In this document: positions 13,981 through 26,800 of the stretch, one piece after another
Position numbering within the stretch: the first letter of the stretch is position 1
How the letters are laid out: each line of letters starts with the position of its first letter
Assembly: GCA_013433145.1 (NCBI GenBank)
Contig: CM024170.1
Location: 1,319,214-1,383,213 of the forward strand
DNA: 64,000 nucleotides
Source: Ascaris suum
Lineage: Eukaryota > Nematoda > Chromadorea > Rhabditida > Ascarididae
Reading direction: 5' to 3'
Notes under the pieces: generated by a model
Seen by the model: only the letters and a program-made list of their open reading frames with translations
Databases searched by the model: none
Told to the model about the DNA's origin: nothing
Program-made: the position numbers and the translations under genes

Positions 13981-14046
13981 GATCACTTAGTCTCGGACGT
14001 GAGGTCACTTTGTTTCCAGCGTGAGGTCACTCGGTCTCCGATGTGA
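13981..14046. repeat. Three tandem copies of a 22-bp unit
   Basis: Units at 13981-14002, 14003-14024 and 14025-14046 share the pattern GRTCACTyrGTyTCCrrCGTGA with a few substitutions. It lies in the gene-free region. Confidence 0.85.
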
Positions 14047-17000
14047 AGCCAATCACATACGATCCTGAAGCATGTTGTAGAAGTTTTCGCGAGCACAATA
14101 GAGAGTGTTGTGGATTTATTTATTGAGATGGTTTCGATTCTTTGTAATTGTAAATAATGCTGCAGTAAAGTGCGTTTCTGCTGCCATGTGAAATGTTTCA
14201 TGAGTCTTTGAACGTCGATGATCTTCTTTCCTCGTTTTTCTTATCAGGTAGAAGCCAAATACCCGTTCGGTTTTAGCCGAATATCGGGATCGGACCTTGT
14301 GCCTCGATACTGGCAACCTGAGGTGTTGAGCATGAGCTGCGTTTGGGTTGAGGAACAAGAGCAGGGCGGCAGAGAATAAATCCCATACATCAGCGCAAAA
14401 GTACTAAGGCAATGAATGTAAATTAAATGAAGGAGCATCATCGGAACGGTGAGCGGAATTGAGATCTGTCGGAGAGAGGAAGTGAAGTGGATGCGAAGCT
14501 TATAAGGCACCTTCAAGGAGTACGGATAGGTCACTAGTTTATTTCTGTTGCATCTCACAAACGGTACGCACAACTGCCACGGAGAGATGCGAAGTCGTTT
14601 ATAAAATTGTCACGAGAAGTCATCACGTTTTTTTCCGAAACAGCTGACTGATGAAAATGTTGGTGATTATTCAAGGTGGGGGCGTTAAATCAAACAAAGG
14701 CTCATAAGCTCGTTTTATTTGTTTGTGCGATCTTTTTCAAGGATTGGGCGGCCGATTTTTGGAGAAATTTAAGGAGTGGGAAAGCGCGCCAGGAGAGCAG
14801 TTGCGACGAGATGCGCTTTTTCGTTGTCCTCATCTGATCGACTAGTTGCATGTTACCATGTCGATAAGTGATGGACATGCCATCTAGTTGTGATCGATGC
14901 GGTCACGCGCACATATCTGTTAAAAAGGGCCCGTATAAAAAACGAAGGACTGACAGGTGAGAAGTACACGCCATTTTGCCCCACCATCAATATCCTCTCC
15001 AAGTTACATGTAGTCTAATTTCCTAACTTCAGCTTGGACGGCGCACCAGGTGAAGCCTTCTCTCAGGCAGCCACAGATGAGTGCACCCCTGCATATGTGG
15101 GCGCGGTCTTGGAATAATGCATTTTCCTGAGACGTCTTTGCTAAGGAAGTTGTGTTTTGTGTTGTTTTCCCAGAAAATTTCGTTTCACGCAGCCACATCG
15201 ATGTATTCATGCACGGAAGTGCAAACGCTGAGACGTGTGCACTCTTTAATAACTGCAGTAATATGCGCAGTTTCAAGTATGCAAGGCGGAAGTCAGTGGG
15301 TAGGTAACGAAGGAGGATTGCAAACTCAGAAAATGCCCGATATTCAATAAACTGTGAGTTCGGATGATGCAAGCCTAATTGGCCAAGTTCGCGAAGTCCT
15401 GGTTGGAATCCAACAATTTGAGCTCGACGCTAGCATACCTGTATGCTTGTTGTTCTTGAAGAATTGATCGCGTTTGTCACCTGGGGAAATTTATTGGTGA
15501 ACATGCACACCTGCAATTAGAATTAAACGATGAATTATCGCGGATTTATTAGAGCATGAAGCATTGAAGTGAATCCGATAGAGGATGTGTTCGACAAGTC
15601 GAAAAAATTTCTGTTTATAGAGGCGAATTATTGCTCGCCTCAAATAGAGGAGTGATGTTCGCACACATTAACTCATTGAGGAGTTTTCTGTAGTGCGGAC
15701 GATTTTCCACTACAAAGATGTAAAAAAGCATATTCACCTATACTTTTCAGCGTTTTTTATTAATTTAATTTCATCATTGAATAGTTTAAGAATAGTATTA
15801 ATTTAAATTAATGAAAAAATCTACTAGTACATTTACTGAAATATTTACAAAAATTTTCTTTGAATATGCAAATTATGGCGACAATGATAGCATTGTTACT
15901 CTAGTGTTATTCTCGATAACTCAACTAAATTTAACTATTTATTTACTTCAAAACTTAAAGAATTTTTATATGTCACTTTGCCGAGTGATGGCTTAGAAAT
16001 TCGAACGAGGAAATCGAGTTGCGTGCTATGCGTTCTTTTATAATCATCACAAATCCTCTCAAATAATTAACGAGAAATGCAAATATTTTACACTCTAAGT
16101 AGTTTTTTGTTATTTTTGTAATTATTTAACTTTTTCCTGCGCTCTTTTTTTTCGATGCAATCCGCTATTATATTTTGTTTTATTTTATAGTTGACGATTT
16201 TTTTTTCTCCGTTGAATTCCGCAATTTTTTCTCTTTGGTTGTGGTTTCATTTTTTCCCACCTTTCTGAGATGCAAAGTTAAGTAGTCCTTATTTTTTTAT
16301 GCAGTTATGATTTTGTGAGTAGAATTGCAACATCATCAGCATCAATATTGCATACAAGGCATTTCGCATCACCGATTGAAACCATTGGCAACTTGAACTG
16401 AGGATCATTAAACTCCGACCACTATAGCTCTGGAGCGGGAGCATACCGCTGTATGACGAATATTTGTGGCGCAAATGTCCACACATGCGCATCCGACAAA
16501 AACCTAATTACAGCTGTCGTTTTTGGCTGCGACTTTTAATTGGCTGTGTTTAAATTTGCAGAAAAATAAAATATAATTAGCAATAGGGAACTTCAAAAAT
16601 GATAATGAAGTGTAAAATTGCATAAAGTGGATCGTATAAATAATAGAGAGCAAAAGATAAAAGAAACTAAACGCGACTATGAAGTATGGGCTTTATTTTA
16701 TTAGAAGTTCGGATAGAAAATCCACGAAATCGATCAGGAAAATGCAACATTTCGAGCGCAAATAAACAAATAACCGCTAGTGAATATCGCATTTGAATAA
16801 AGTCAACATCTTAACGCATAAATTATTGAAATTTAATGCCGAAATTTATCTTTAATGAATTATTTTTTATTGAATCAATTTCTCTATGAAAATAAGGCGG
16901 AAATGTATCGATTATAATTGTTGGTCGCTGATGTCGATGAAATTCTTTTCTCTCTGAAGACAACATTGCAATCTGTAATAATAACCCTATATAGAATGAA

Positions 17001-17266
17001 GACAAAAAAAAGTGGTGCAAAAATGAGTTTCTATCATCATAAGAGCTCATTTAAAATTCATGTTTTTTAAAAACCTCTTTCTAATATGTAAAAACACATA
17101 CATATGTGGTACAATAGTCGTAATCAATTAACAACATTTTGATCAGAAATTGAAATTTCACCGACTAATTTGAGGTTTTTTTCGGTTCTAACCGAAATTC
17201 GTTTTTTATCGAATATTTTCACTTTATATCCGAGTAAGATCTTTGAAATCAATTCGGTTTAAATCG

Positions 17267-17314
17267 ACTTCCGATTGCAAGGTAATTTGCAAGGTAACTT
17301 CCGATTGCAAGGTA
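17267..17314. repeat. Two direct copies of an 18-bp sequence
   Basis: ACTTCCGATTGCAAGGTA occurs at 17267-17284 and 17297-17314 (30-bp offset), with a partial third copy of its 3' half between them. Confidence 0.85.
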
Positions 17315-18700
17315 CCACCGAGAAGAAATTTCAACCGATGTCTATCAGCAAAAAAAAAAGAGAAGCCAAAAATGAGAAATCCCCACCAGTTTGTTGAAGA
17401 AAGAAACAATTCCCTCAATAATTAAACCAAACTTTTAGGCAAGTAACAACATTTCACTTGAATAGAAGTGAACGTATGTTTATATTTTCCTGCGCTTATT
17501 TTTACCACTCTATCAGCGACTGTTTTTTTTTGTTTGATTTTGGCAACGATAATGTATGATTAAAAGTCATTTTTTATTGAGGTATTATTATTTGCATTGA
17601 GGTATATTTGTATAGTATATTGGATACTATTAGCTTGAATTCAGGTTTTAAGTTCAGCGGTAAAATAATTCGATTTACTTCTTCATACGAATAATAGGGG
17701 TTTTGATAATAAAGTAAATGTTTAATGATTGCATTCGTTATCACTGATCAGTTATCACAGCAGTGAGCGGCCATATCTACGACATAGATGCTCACTACAC
17801 ATACTCACTAACAAAGCGTACCTATTCCGCTCAGCTTTGATCCCTCTACTATGTTGTGTGCCTTCAAATATTTCAGTATTATGGCTGTAAGGGGGGAGGG
17901 GGAAGGGGTACAATGATAGAAGTGCTTAAATTAAACGTATATATGTGATATGTAGATGTCGTATGCAGTTATACAATTCATCTCATTTGTTCATTTTAAA
18001 TTTAGTTCTTCATTTCATCACTTATATGCAAATTAGTATATAAAGTATAAAAAGGTTTCTATTGATTTATTCGATAGAGGCGCGAATGTTTAGATCGTAA
18101 TAATGAGATGAGTAAATAGGACTATTTAATTACCTTTGAGCGTTTATTTTCTTTTCTAAATTTCTAATTTCAATTTCTAATGCACATTTACATATTTTTC
18201 ATGATAATTTTTTTTTGGTGAAATATTCTTTTTAAGTAGAGAGAAAAATATATTGCTCGCCAATAATTTACTTTTTATTTTTCGTAACTCGATAAGTCAA
18301 CAATATTCTTAGAGACTTCATTAATTAAAATATAGTTGTATATAATTGTTTCAACGCTCTATGTTCATAGTTTTCGCTATGAATATCGATAGTGTTTATG
18401 CATTTAATAACTTATTAACTTATTAACTTATTAGCGTTTAATAACTTCAAATTATTTATGCAATGACCTCTTTATTTGCAAAAAAAAGGGAATTCAAAAA
18501 TGATTACTGAAGAAAAAATTAGAAAAATGCTCATTGAATTCTTTTTTCTCTCTAAAGATGCGCTTTTAAAAAATTGAAGGTTACGCTAAAACGTTGAAAA
18601 CTATCATTTGGTTTCCGTTAGACATTGTTCTTGAGTTACGACGGTGTGGGACCTATGCGTAAAGGGCCACACCTCCTTCGAGAGAAATTCCTGCGTCGGG

Positions 18701-18792
18701 GAAGGGGCACATATTTATGGAGGGAGGGGGAAGGGGACATATTTATGGAAGGAGAGGGAGGGGGGACATATTTATTCGGGGGGGGGGGGGGG
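18701..18792. repeat. G-rich minisatellite ending in a poly-G run
   Basis: Three copies of a unit of about 29 bp containing GAAGGGGACATATTTATGG (18701-18720, 18730-18748, 18759-18776), ending in 15 consecutive G at 18778-18792. Confidence 0.85.
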
Positions 18793-20126
18793 AGGAAGGA
18801 GTGTATACGAATGAATTAAGGGGCAAATTTAATTAAGTTGTTTATAGTTGCAAAAGTTCTTGGGAAATTTCACGCCGGATTTTCGTTTCAAAAAGTTTCA
18901 ACGTTCGATTGATTCGATGAATTTCCTCGAGTTCTTTGTTTTCATTGAACGAGAATTCATCTCTGAGTGGGAGAAAGAAAATATCACTGAAGGGGAAGCG
19001 GAAAAGAAAAACGAAAAGCAAATTGAATTTGCCCGTGATGCAAATTTTTCAATTTCTCACTGATCTTGATCGCACATAAACTTTACCTAATTTCTTGAAA
19101 GTTTTTAGTTTTCAAGGTGTGCAACTTCCCCGGAAGTCTGGGAAAAAGGTCGAAGGCACCCCCCCCCCCATATTTATGACTCATCGAAGCACATTTCTAG
19201 GCTCCACATTATCGTGGATAATCTACATAGTCACGTGCTATTAAATCACATCAATTCCACACATTTCCGCCATAGAATGCTTCCGCCACTACTGTTAACC
19301 GGTGCATATACTTATTAAATCTCGGTCTGCGTCGAGAAAGTCAAATCCCTCTTGACGCAAGCCGTCGTGGCGCAAAACGCATAGCGGAAGTCAACTGGAA
19401 CAAAGGCACTAAAGTATGATGCTGCTTTTTTGATAGTCACTTGCAGCGTAGTATATGTGTGTACCTCAGAATGTTTCACAAATATTCTTAACTTGAGCTG
19501 ACCCTAAAACTGCTTCCTGAAGATTCGCAACCCCCCTCCTCTCTCTCTAGAATAGCCCTTCATATCAACTCATTCCCATCCCCTCCCCTCCCTCCCTCCC
19601 CCCCCCCCCCCCCAGTGCAAAACCACGTTTCTGATGCTGAACAGATCGGATGCCCCCGAAAGTTTAATTGCCAGCTTACGCCATCGGTGTGCATTTCCGA
19701 GTGCGGTGTACTAATGTAATTATTGACTTTCACGGTGTTTTGATGTGTAATTATAAGATGCACTACATTCGCATCAAACATCACTATGCACTGTTTTCGC
19801 TGATAATTTCTTTTGGATTGTTGCCAAATAGTGATATAATTGAAGGTGGAGTGTCGATAGTGATATCAATCACTTCTTTACGATATAAGAATCACACCAC
19901 GTTACGAAATTATTGTATATTCTTGTAGATTATTTTCCGTCGGTCTAACGTCCGCACATAAATTTCTGTGCATTTTTATCGAATCTTTAAAAAAAAAGCA
20001 AGCTTTTTTTACGGCTGAAGTAGTGCAAGATAAGATTTGCATTATTTCAAGCTCGAAACTTCCGCGAAACCTTCACCACTGCCTTGCAGCTTTACCTAAG
20101 CGGAAGTGCAAGCGATATGAAGAGAT

Positions 20127-20164
20127 ATTTATTCCTAATGGATAAGCATCCATTAGGAATAAAT
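20127..20164. repeat. Perfect 16-bp inverted repeat with 6-nt loop
   Basis: The left arm ATTTATTCCTAATGGA (20127-20142) and right arm 20149-20164 are exact reverse complements around the loop TAAGCA. It lies about 670 bp upstream of the SREBP start codon. There is no U-run or gene end here, so it is not an obvious terminator. Confidence 0.9.
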
Positions 20165-20835
20165 GTCCGTTAAAGTGAATAAGATTTGCATATTTTCCAC
20201 CATAGTCTAAGATGTTGATTTATGAAGGTAGAACCTGATTCTGTATCGATGTAGTCTTTCTTTCGTCAGTCGTCTATGATCCAGGACTAATAAACATTGA
20301 TTGACCATTGTGACTGGTTTTCTTTGGTGGATTTTATAGTGCTTAATGCGGCCATGACCCGGCCATAATAAACGAACTTTGTCCACTATTTCAAAGGTGA
20401 GTAAAACGTGGTTGTGGCCGCGAATTCATTGCTGTATTTCACTAATTGTTATGTGGTACCCGTTATTGACTAAACGGATGCTGTTGTCCTGTTTTATACC
20501 AGGAAGACCATAAATTAGAATTGCATCTCACTCATGCTTCCGGTTCAAGAACATGCTTTATTTGCTTCTTTATAAAATTGCATTAGAAAATAACATGTTT
20601 ATTTTCTTGCACCATCATATTTTGATTGGAAGTGACGTTTCCGGATAGATTCACCACGACCTGAGTCATCAACTCTACCTTAAGGAGCACTCTGCAAGAG
20701 TAGATTCAATAACTGATGTATAATTGTTTACATTTGGCGGCTAAGTTTCTCAGCTTCCCATTTGAAGTATTCAAATGCACATATAGACGTATATTTGCAA
20801 GATATACCGCATATATAGAACAAGGTTAATTATTG

Positions 20836-23800
20836 ATGTGGATTAAGGGTGAATCGTCGATCTGGATGCCAAATGGAATGGACAATGTGAATGATGCGCC
20901 TATATCGGATCCATTCCTTTGCCTTGATACCGATCTTGACGACGTTAGTGGTATGTGTGCATTCAAGTTTAACACATTTAAGCATATGGATTACTACCAC
21001 AAAGTATGCAAATTTGCTCATATGGAATTTTTTTTTTCGAGAAATAGCTATTAAATTATGCTCAACTTGGAATGATCGTTGAATTTTCACCTCAGTTCTC
21101 TTTTAAGGATTTTTTTAAAATTCACTGAAATATAGCGACTATATTGTTGTCGACTATACTCTAGACTTTTCATAGGCAAAAAAAATGGCGTAAAATTGTG
21201 CGCTGAAAGGAAATCCGACAAAAAAAATTCAGTTGATATATTTGTTTAAGTAAAAGATTAGTGCTCACAAAAATTCGTCTTGCGGAGTGGCAATGCGTTA
21301 GGCTGGAAGGCGGCGGTTTCAGGTTCACATTTGATGGCACATTTTTGCAAACACTATCTAGTATTGCCATTCATTTACAGAAGTAATTCGAAGTAATTGG
21401 GCTTGCACAGATGAGATGTCAGCGGGCGACCTAAATATGTGGCCTGAGATGAATAGGCCAGGATCAAGGCCAGGCATCGATCCTCTACTATCTTTCGGGC
21501 GCACTCATGACAGTCCTCAACAGCTACGTGACCCAAACACGTATGTGTTAACATATCTGTGATATCATTTAGCTTTCTCTATAGGTCTCGCCCCCCTCCC
21601 CCACATCCGTCCAAGAAAATCCTAGAATTGCAGATTGGGAATTCCGGACTTTACGTTGTACACTTCAACTTTTCATAAGAAAAGTAATGGTTTATCTCAG
21701 ATCTCAATGTGCTATGCGCTTTTTTATTGCACCAAGGTAAAAAAAACCATGACAGGAAGGTGAAAATTTTACCTCATAAAGAAGCGCAGCGATAGTAGCC
21801 AGTGGTAAAATCAGAAGGCCGTAGAAGTTTAACTGAATAGTACCGATTTCGAATGTGCTGAAGTAAAGGTTATCCGAATGAGCTTTTTCTTAATGTAGAG
21901 AGTTATGCAAATATGTAATGTTCCTTCAGAAATTAGTATGTAGGCGTTATTGATTGTACTAAATTGTCTTGAAAACAAATATTTTAAAATGAGCGGCAAA
22001 TGGTTTAAATCATGAAAACCAAACGAACGGATTAAGGGGCACTCCTTCAGTTTATTCCAACCATTCAGTCGTACCTCCTAGAAGAAACTTTCTTTACCCT
22101 CTCCTAATCTTATGCCACAAACGGCGAGTATGCATTTTAACCATCACTCTGCGGTGCCAAACTAGTATATCTTAGATGGAAGTTTATTTTATTAGAGATG
22201 CTGTGCAATATATATTATATACAGTGATACATCGTTACTAGTAAATGTGCTCACCATAATGACGCCTAATGCTTATTTGTATTTTATTTGTTTCAGTGGA
22301 GTGGTCGTCACCCATAAAAGTTCACTCATTTCATCCAGCACACATTATTTTATTCGAAATTTACATATTATTTAAACGACTAATGAGTGGAAGTGTTTCA
22401 AGAAAAACTTTCGTTGTATTTCACCTTATTTTATTTTTGTAAAATAAAGGTATTGTTTTCTAAAATTGTATTTTTTATTAGATCATTTCATCCATTTTCA
22501 TTGATAGGGATAATCAATTCAGGTACAAAGAGATCGGATCGATAGTATCGCTATTACAAGAGGATGATCATATGCTCGATGATGCACAAAATTATCATCA
22601 TTTTATGAATGAATCTTTGCCTCTCCATAGTGGACAATCGGTAAACTTTCTGTACTAAAATCCCTTTAACATAACAACTTCAATAAACATATGAAGGCCT
22701 TTATTTCGACAAAATTGCAAGGGTGGAGTGGGGGGAGGGCTAGGGAAGGATGAGAGCAAATATTTCATCTACGATTATCTACTTCGTTTATGTTTCGGAG
22801 AGATCTTTTGTTTCATGGAGTTTGACGGCTTTTGCTTTATTGAGTGTTTAGGGCGAGATTTTAAGACGCATATCGGGCATCGATCTACTGTATTTGATTT
22901 TCGTATTGAACTGATTTTAATTCTAATCTATTTTGCCCAATTTTGGTGGCTTTTTTGCTGTATGAACTTCATTTAAAGTCATTTAATTTAGAGAGCTGCA
23001 CTTCTTATTGCTTTCTGTGAACGTTGTTATTCTCATTGCAAAAGGAACTGAAAGTACCGCTAATTGCTAGGAGGACTTGCGCATTGATGGTATTAGTCCA
23101 TTTAGGGGGTGGGGGGGGGGGGGGAGGGGAGACGGAGAGGAGGAAGAGTTGTGAGATGAAGTTGAATGAATATAACAAAACATCTCTTTTTGTGAATTGA
23201 TTCTTTTGAATTTCATTTTTCTTTTGGGTCGTTTCTTTGAAAAATTTCAATTGTCAATTTTGAGTTAAAAAATTAAAAAAGAAAAAAGTTTCAATTTTTA
23301 AGGCAAAACAAAAATTAAATGAAAAAAATAGAAAAAATGTAGTCCAATTATTTAAAAAAAAAGACTATTTCATCAATTTATGCGAAAATTGATATTTGGA
23401 CAGATCAAAGAAAAGTTTTCATTTAGCGGTGAAGCTTTAAAGGAGGCATTACCCGGCTATTTACCCCTCCGCCCAGTTTTTCTGTCTTATTAAATACCTC
23501 TTGTTGTGCTAAAATAATGGTAATAATTACACGCTGCACGTTAATTTATTTTTATTGTCGCGGGAAACGAGTATTTCCTACCTACGCGGGCATATTTTAT
23601 GTTTTGAAGATGTAATGTTTAAATTTAAAAATATTTTTGAGAAGTTGCTGCTGTTTTATTTGTAGTTGACAAATCAGGATTGCTGCTTCTGCTTGTAGAA
23701 TCACAATTTACTGCCCACCTTCCTGTCTCACCTTCCCTTTTGTCCACCTGAAAGGTACCTTCATATGAGGTTGAATGTGCTTATCAATGTGCAGCGATGG

Positions 23801-26800
23801 TCTCTAGTAAGCGAGTGTCGGTCAGTGGTTCAATGAAGTATTTTACTAACGAAAGCTAGCCAATGCATTTCGTTCGACATTGACTGTTTTGTTTTGTTTT
23901 CTTTTTTATTCCCTTTCTTTCATATAAGTTTATTGCATGGATTATATAAATATATAAGATTATGTAAAAGTTAATATGTAAGGTAATATATTATAAAAAA
24001 TAAAAGGTTATATAAAATATTTATTTTATGCATATTAGTAAATTTTATTTCAAAGTCAGTAAAGAGCAGAGATATAATTGATGTGGATATTTAGCTGTTA
24101 CCGTCGTGCAGTGTTGATAACAACTTGGCGAGCAACTCGCAATATTCGCGAAATGCAATTGAGCCATCGGCATTCTCTTACTCTCACTATCAAGGCTCGC
24201 ATTTCGTTGAAAGCGTATGTCTTTTTTATCTTCCACCTTATCAATCTAAGCTCGTTTATCGATCAGTTAGTCCATAGAGTATAGTAATGATTGATACAGT
24301 ATAGTTTTTGCTACCGTAAGCAATGATTACTGTTATGCGGGTCATCGTTTACTGTGTTTATTACTTCTTTCAAGGGCTCCAAATTGAAAATCGATTATTG
24401 ATTATCTAAACACTCAGCCGATTGTGATTTGTTTATTGATGTATAATCTTAGGCATCTTTACTGGAAAGGGGAGGGGGGGGGGGGAGGGAGGGCCACGGA
24501 GAGGGGCACCCGTATTTTACTCTTCATTAAGGGAAACATATTTTTGATTGATCGATGAGAAGAGGAAGTGACGTTGATAGCGGTGAATTCAACTCATTAA
24601 TTTATTGGGATATGATATTTTAGCATTTTATAGATTGTTGTTTTTTTTTTTTGGTCTTTTAGACCGCCTAGAAAATATTCGAATAGCCAATAGAACAGAG
24701 CAGTTTAGGAATATCAACTAGTAAAGTTTGATCCCATATTATCACACTGGAGCGCTTAGTAAAGCAGATCACCATGCATCTTGTTTCGTTTATTAGTGCT
24801 TAGAAATTCGCTGATTGAATAATATTGCGATAGAAATTTGCATCTCAAATGCAAATTGTGGGGAGCCACTGTATAGTTATTATATGTTAATTGATGTGAA
24901 GTGAAGAAATATGATGTTGAGCTTGGTATTGAATTCTCATATAAGAGGTGTTCCTCGTGTAGCCGTCACGAGGTGGAGTTGCGATTGGTGGTGATGGACG
25001 GAGTGGATGTGAGGTAAAGGAAGAGAAGTGGCACTCGGGTGGTGAGTTCGGTTCGAGAGCGCACAACACCAAGCAAGAGCTACTCGATCTTATTGCCACT
25101 ATGACGCCCGCTGAGGTGGGTGTTCGCCTTGATTTTGAGAAATGATTCCACTGAAATAGGAGGAATTAAAATGATACGCAAATATAGAAGAAAAAATTCA
25201 CTTATATGCGAAGGGAAGCAAGGCAGATCAAATACGAAGAAAATATTTCGATACGAAGAAGCAAGAGATTGAATATAATTACTTAAATATACCAAGAAGA
25301 TATCTTGAAAAGGAATGTATTTTTGCGGCCGTCGAGAAGAGCTAATCAGTGGCTAGTGGCCACCTCGAAATAGCCGATATGATATAAGAAAAAGGTGGGC
25401 AATTAAAAAATTTTACATCTCTTAGACAGACGTTTGTTTCGATATGATACAGAATAAAAAGAAACAATTTTCTGTGGTACTTCTAGCCGTCTTCTTATTG
25501 ATTTAGAAATTATTACCATAATAAATGAAAGTTTTTTATTTAATGGTTATTAAAATAATTTGAATGTTAAAATGAAAAGTACCTCGTTGGCAACCGAGAC
25601 ATAAAGACTACCACTGAGTATTTTATTCACATGCTAGTTTTTATTACGAGGTTTTATGCAGTTCAAATAAAATATATGAGTTTTCTTGGAATGTTAAACT
25701 ACCGTCCACGTCACCGATTGAAAGAGAATTAGGCATATATTTCGATGACCCTTACCTGACCCACATTGACGAGTTGGCAATTATTTCTGTTTCAAGGATT
25801 GTTATTTGTATGGACTAGATGTTTTATTTGTTGCATCGTAGAGCTCCAATTAACAAACAATACGGGCGAACGGTTTACATGACTCGCCTCATGATATGCG
25901 ACGATGCAAACGCTGTTCGTTTTGTAATTTGGTGCGCTTGTTGCGTTACAACTTGAAGAATTAGACCACCGGAGATAGCGATCGAAATCTGGAGTCACTG
26001 ATAAAAACACTAGACTCCGATGCCTGATTCTTTATGTTTGACTCTCCTTTCGACGACTTATTTCTCGTGAGCATGTGTCTTAGAAGTTCATTTAAGGTAG
26101 AGCATTTGCGTGCATCCCGATGCACATCATCGTGCTTGCATCGTGAACGACATCATCCGATGGCAGTAGGCGTAGCGACGAAGATGCCTTCAACGAGTGC
26201 TGCCGTAGATGCCTTATCGATTTGACGAGGATCAGAACCCGGTAGCCTTATACTGTCACCAAGGACCACTTCGTCGACCGCATCCACCGATCTCGCCATA
26301 GATACTAATGATTCAGATACGGATGCAGAATTCGGCACGTCATCAAGAAAAGGTCTTATTAAATCGAATTCATATGGAATAGCCTTTGTGATGCCATAAA
26401 TTCCCAGGTATTCATGATGCGGGTGCACTCCTGCCTTGCATCGTTGAGGGAATTCCCGGCAAACGTTGAAAATGCATTTTACACATTGAATGTCTCACAG
26501 TAATGAGTCAGTTTCTTTCCTTTTGTTACGAAGTTGAAATCCACTAGAGGACTTTCGCTCTTTGTTCACATTATTGCGTCTGGTCGTGTAAAGGTCACTG
26601 TTGCTGTGCACGGTCGTTCATCTCTACCTCAGATATGGCCTGCAGTCCCCCATCTCCACTATCTATACAATATATGCGTTCGACCAGCGCAGAATATTGC
26701 TTATTAATGTGTTACTTACAAATTTTCTTTCCCTCTGATCGGTTTTCTTCCGTGGATTGCGTTTTCTCTTTGCATTGTTTGTGGGGTTTTTTTATAAGGA

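Larger units (their letters stand above)
10149..20835. other. 10.7-kb gene-free region between the RBMS-type gene and SREBP
   Basis: I found no exon chain, family resemblance or convincing ORF on either strand. The longest ORFs (15004-15372 minus, 14244-14573 minus, 15081-15350 plus) overlap each other on opposite strands and lack splice or family support. It holds the repeats listed separately, runs of G or C (11309-11327, 18778-18792, 19159-19169, 19598-19613) and a perfect hairpin at 20127-20164. It may contain 5' non-coding exons or enhancers of the SREBP gene. Confidence 0.6.

Noticed and set aside
15004..15372. Opposed ORFs of 122 (minus) and 89 (plus) codons
   Set aside because: They overlap on opposite strands, resemble no family and have no flanking exons. 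Probably chance.
26153..26428. 91-codon minus-strand ORF
   Set aside because: It is the complement of SREBP exon 26246-26352 and its flanks. The + strand exon joins in phase on both sides.
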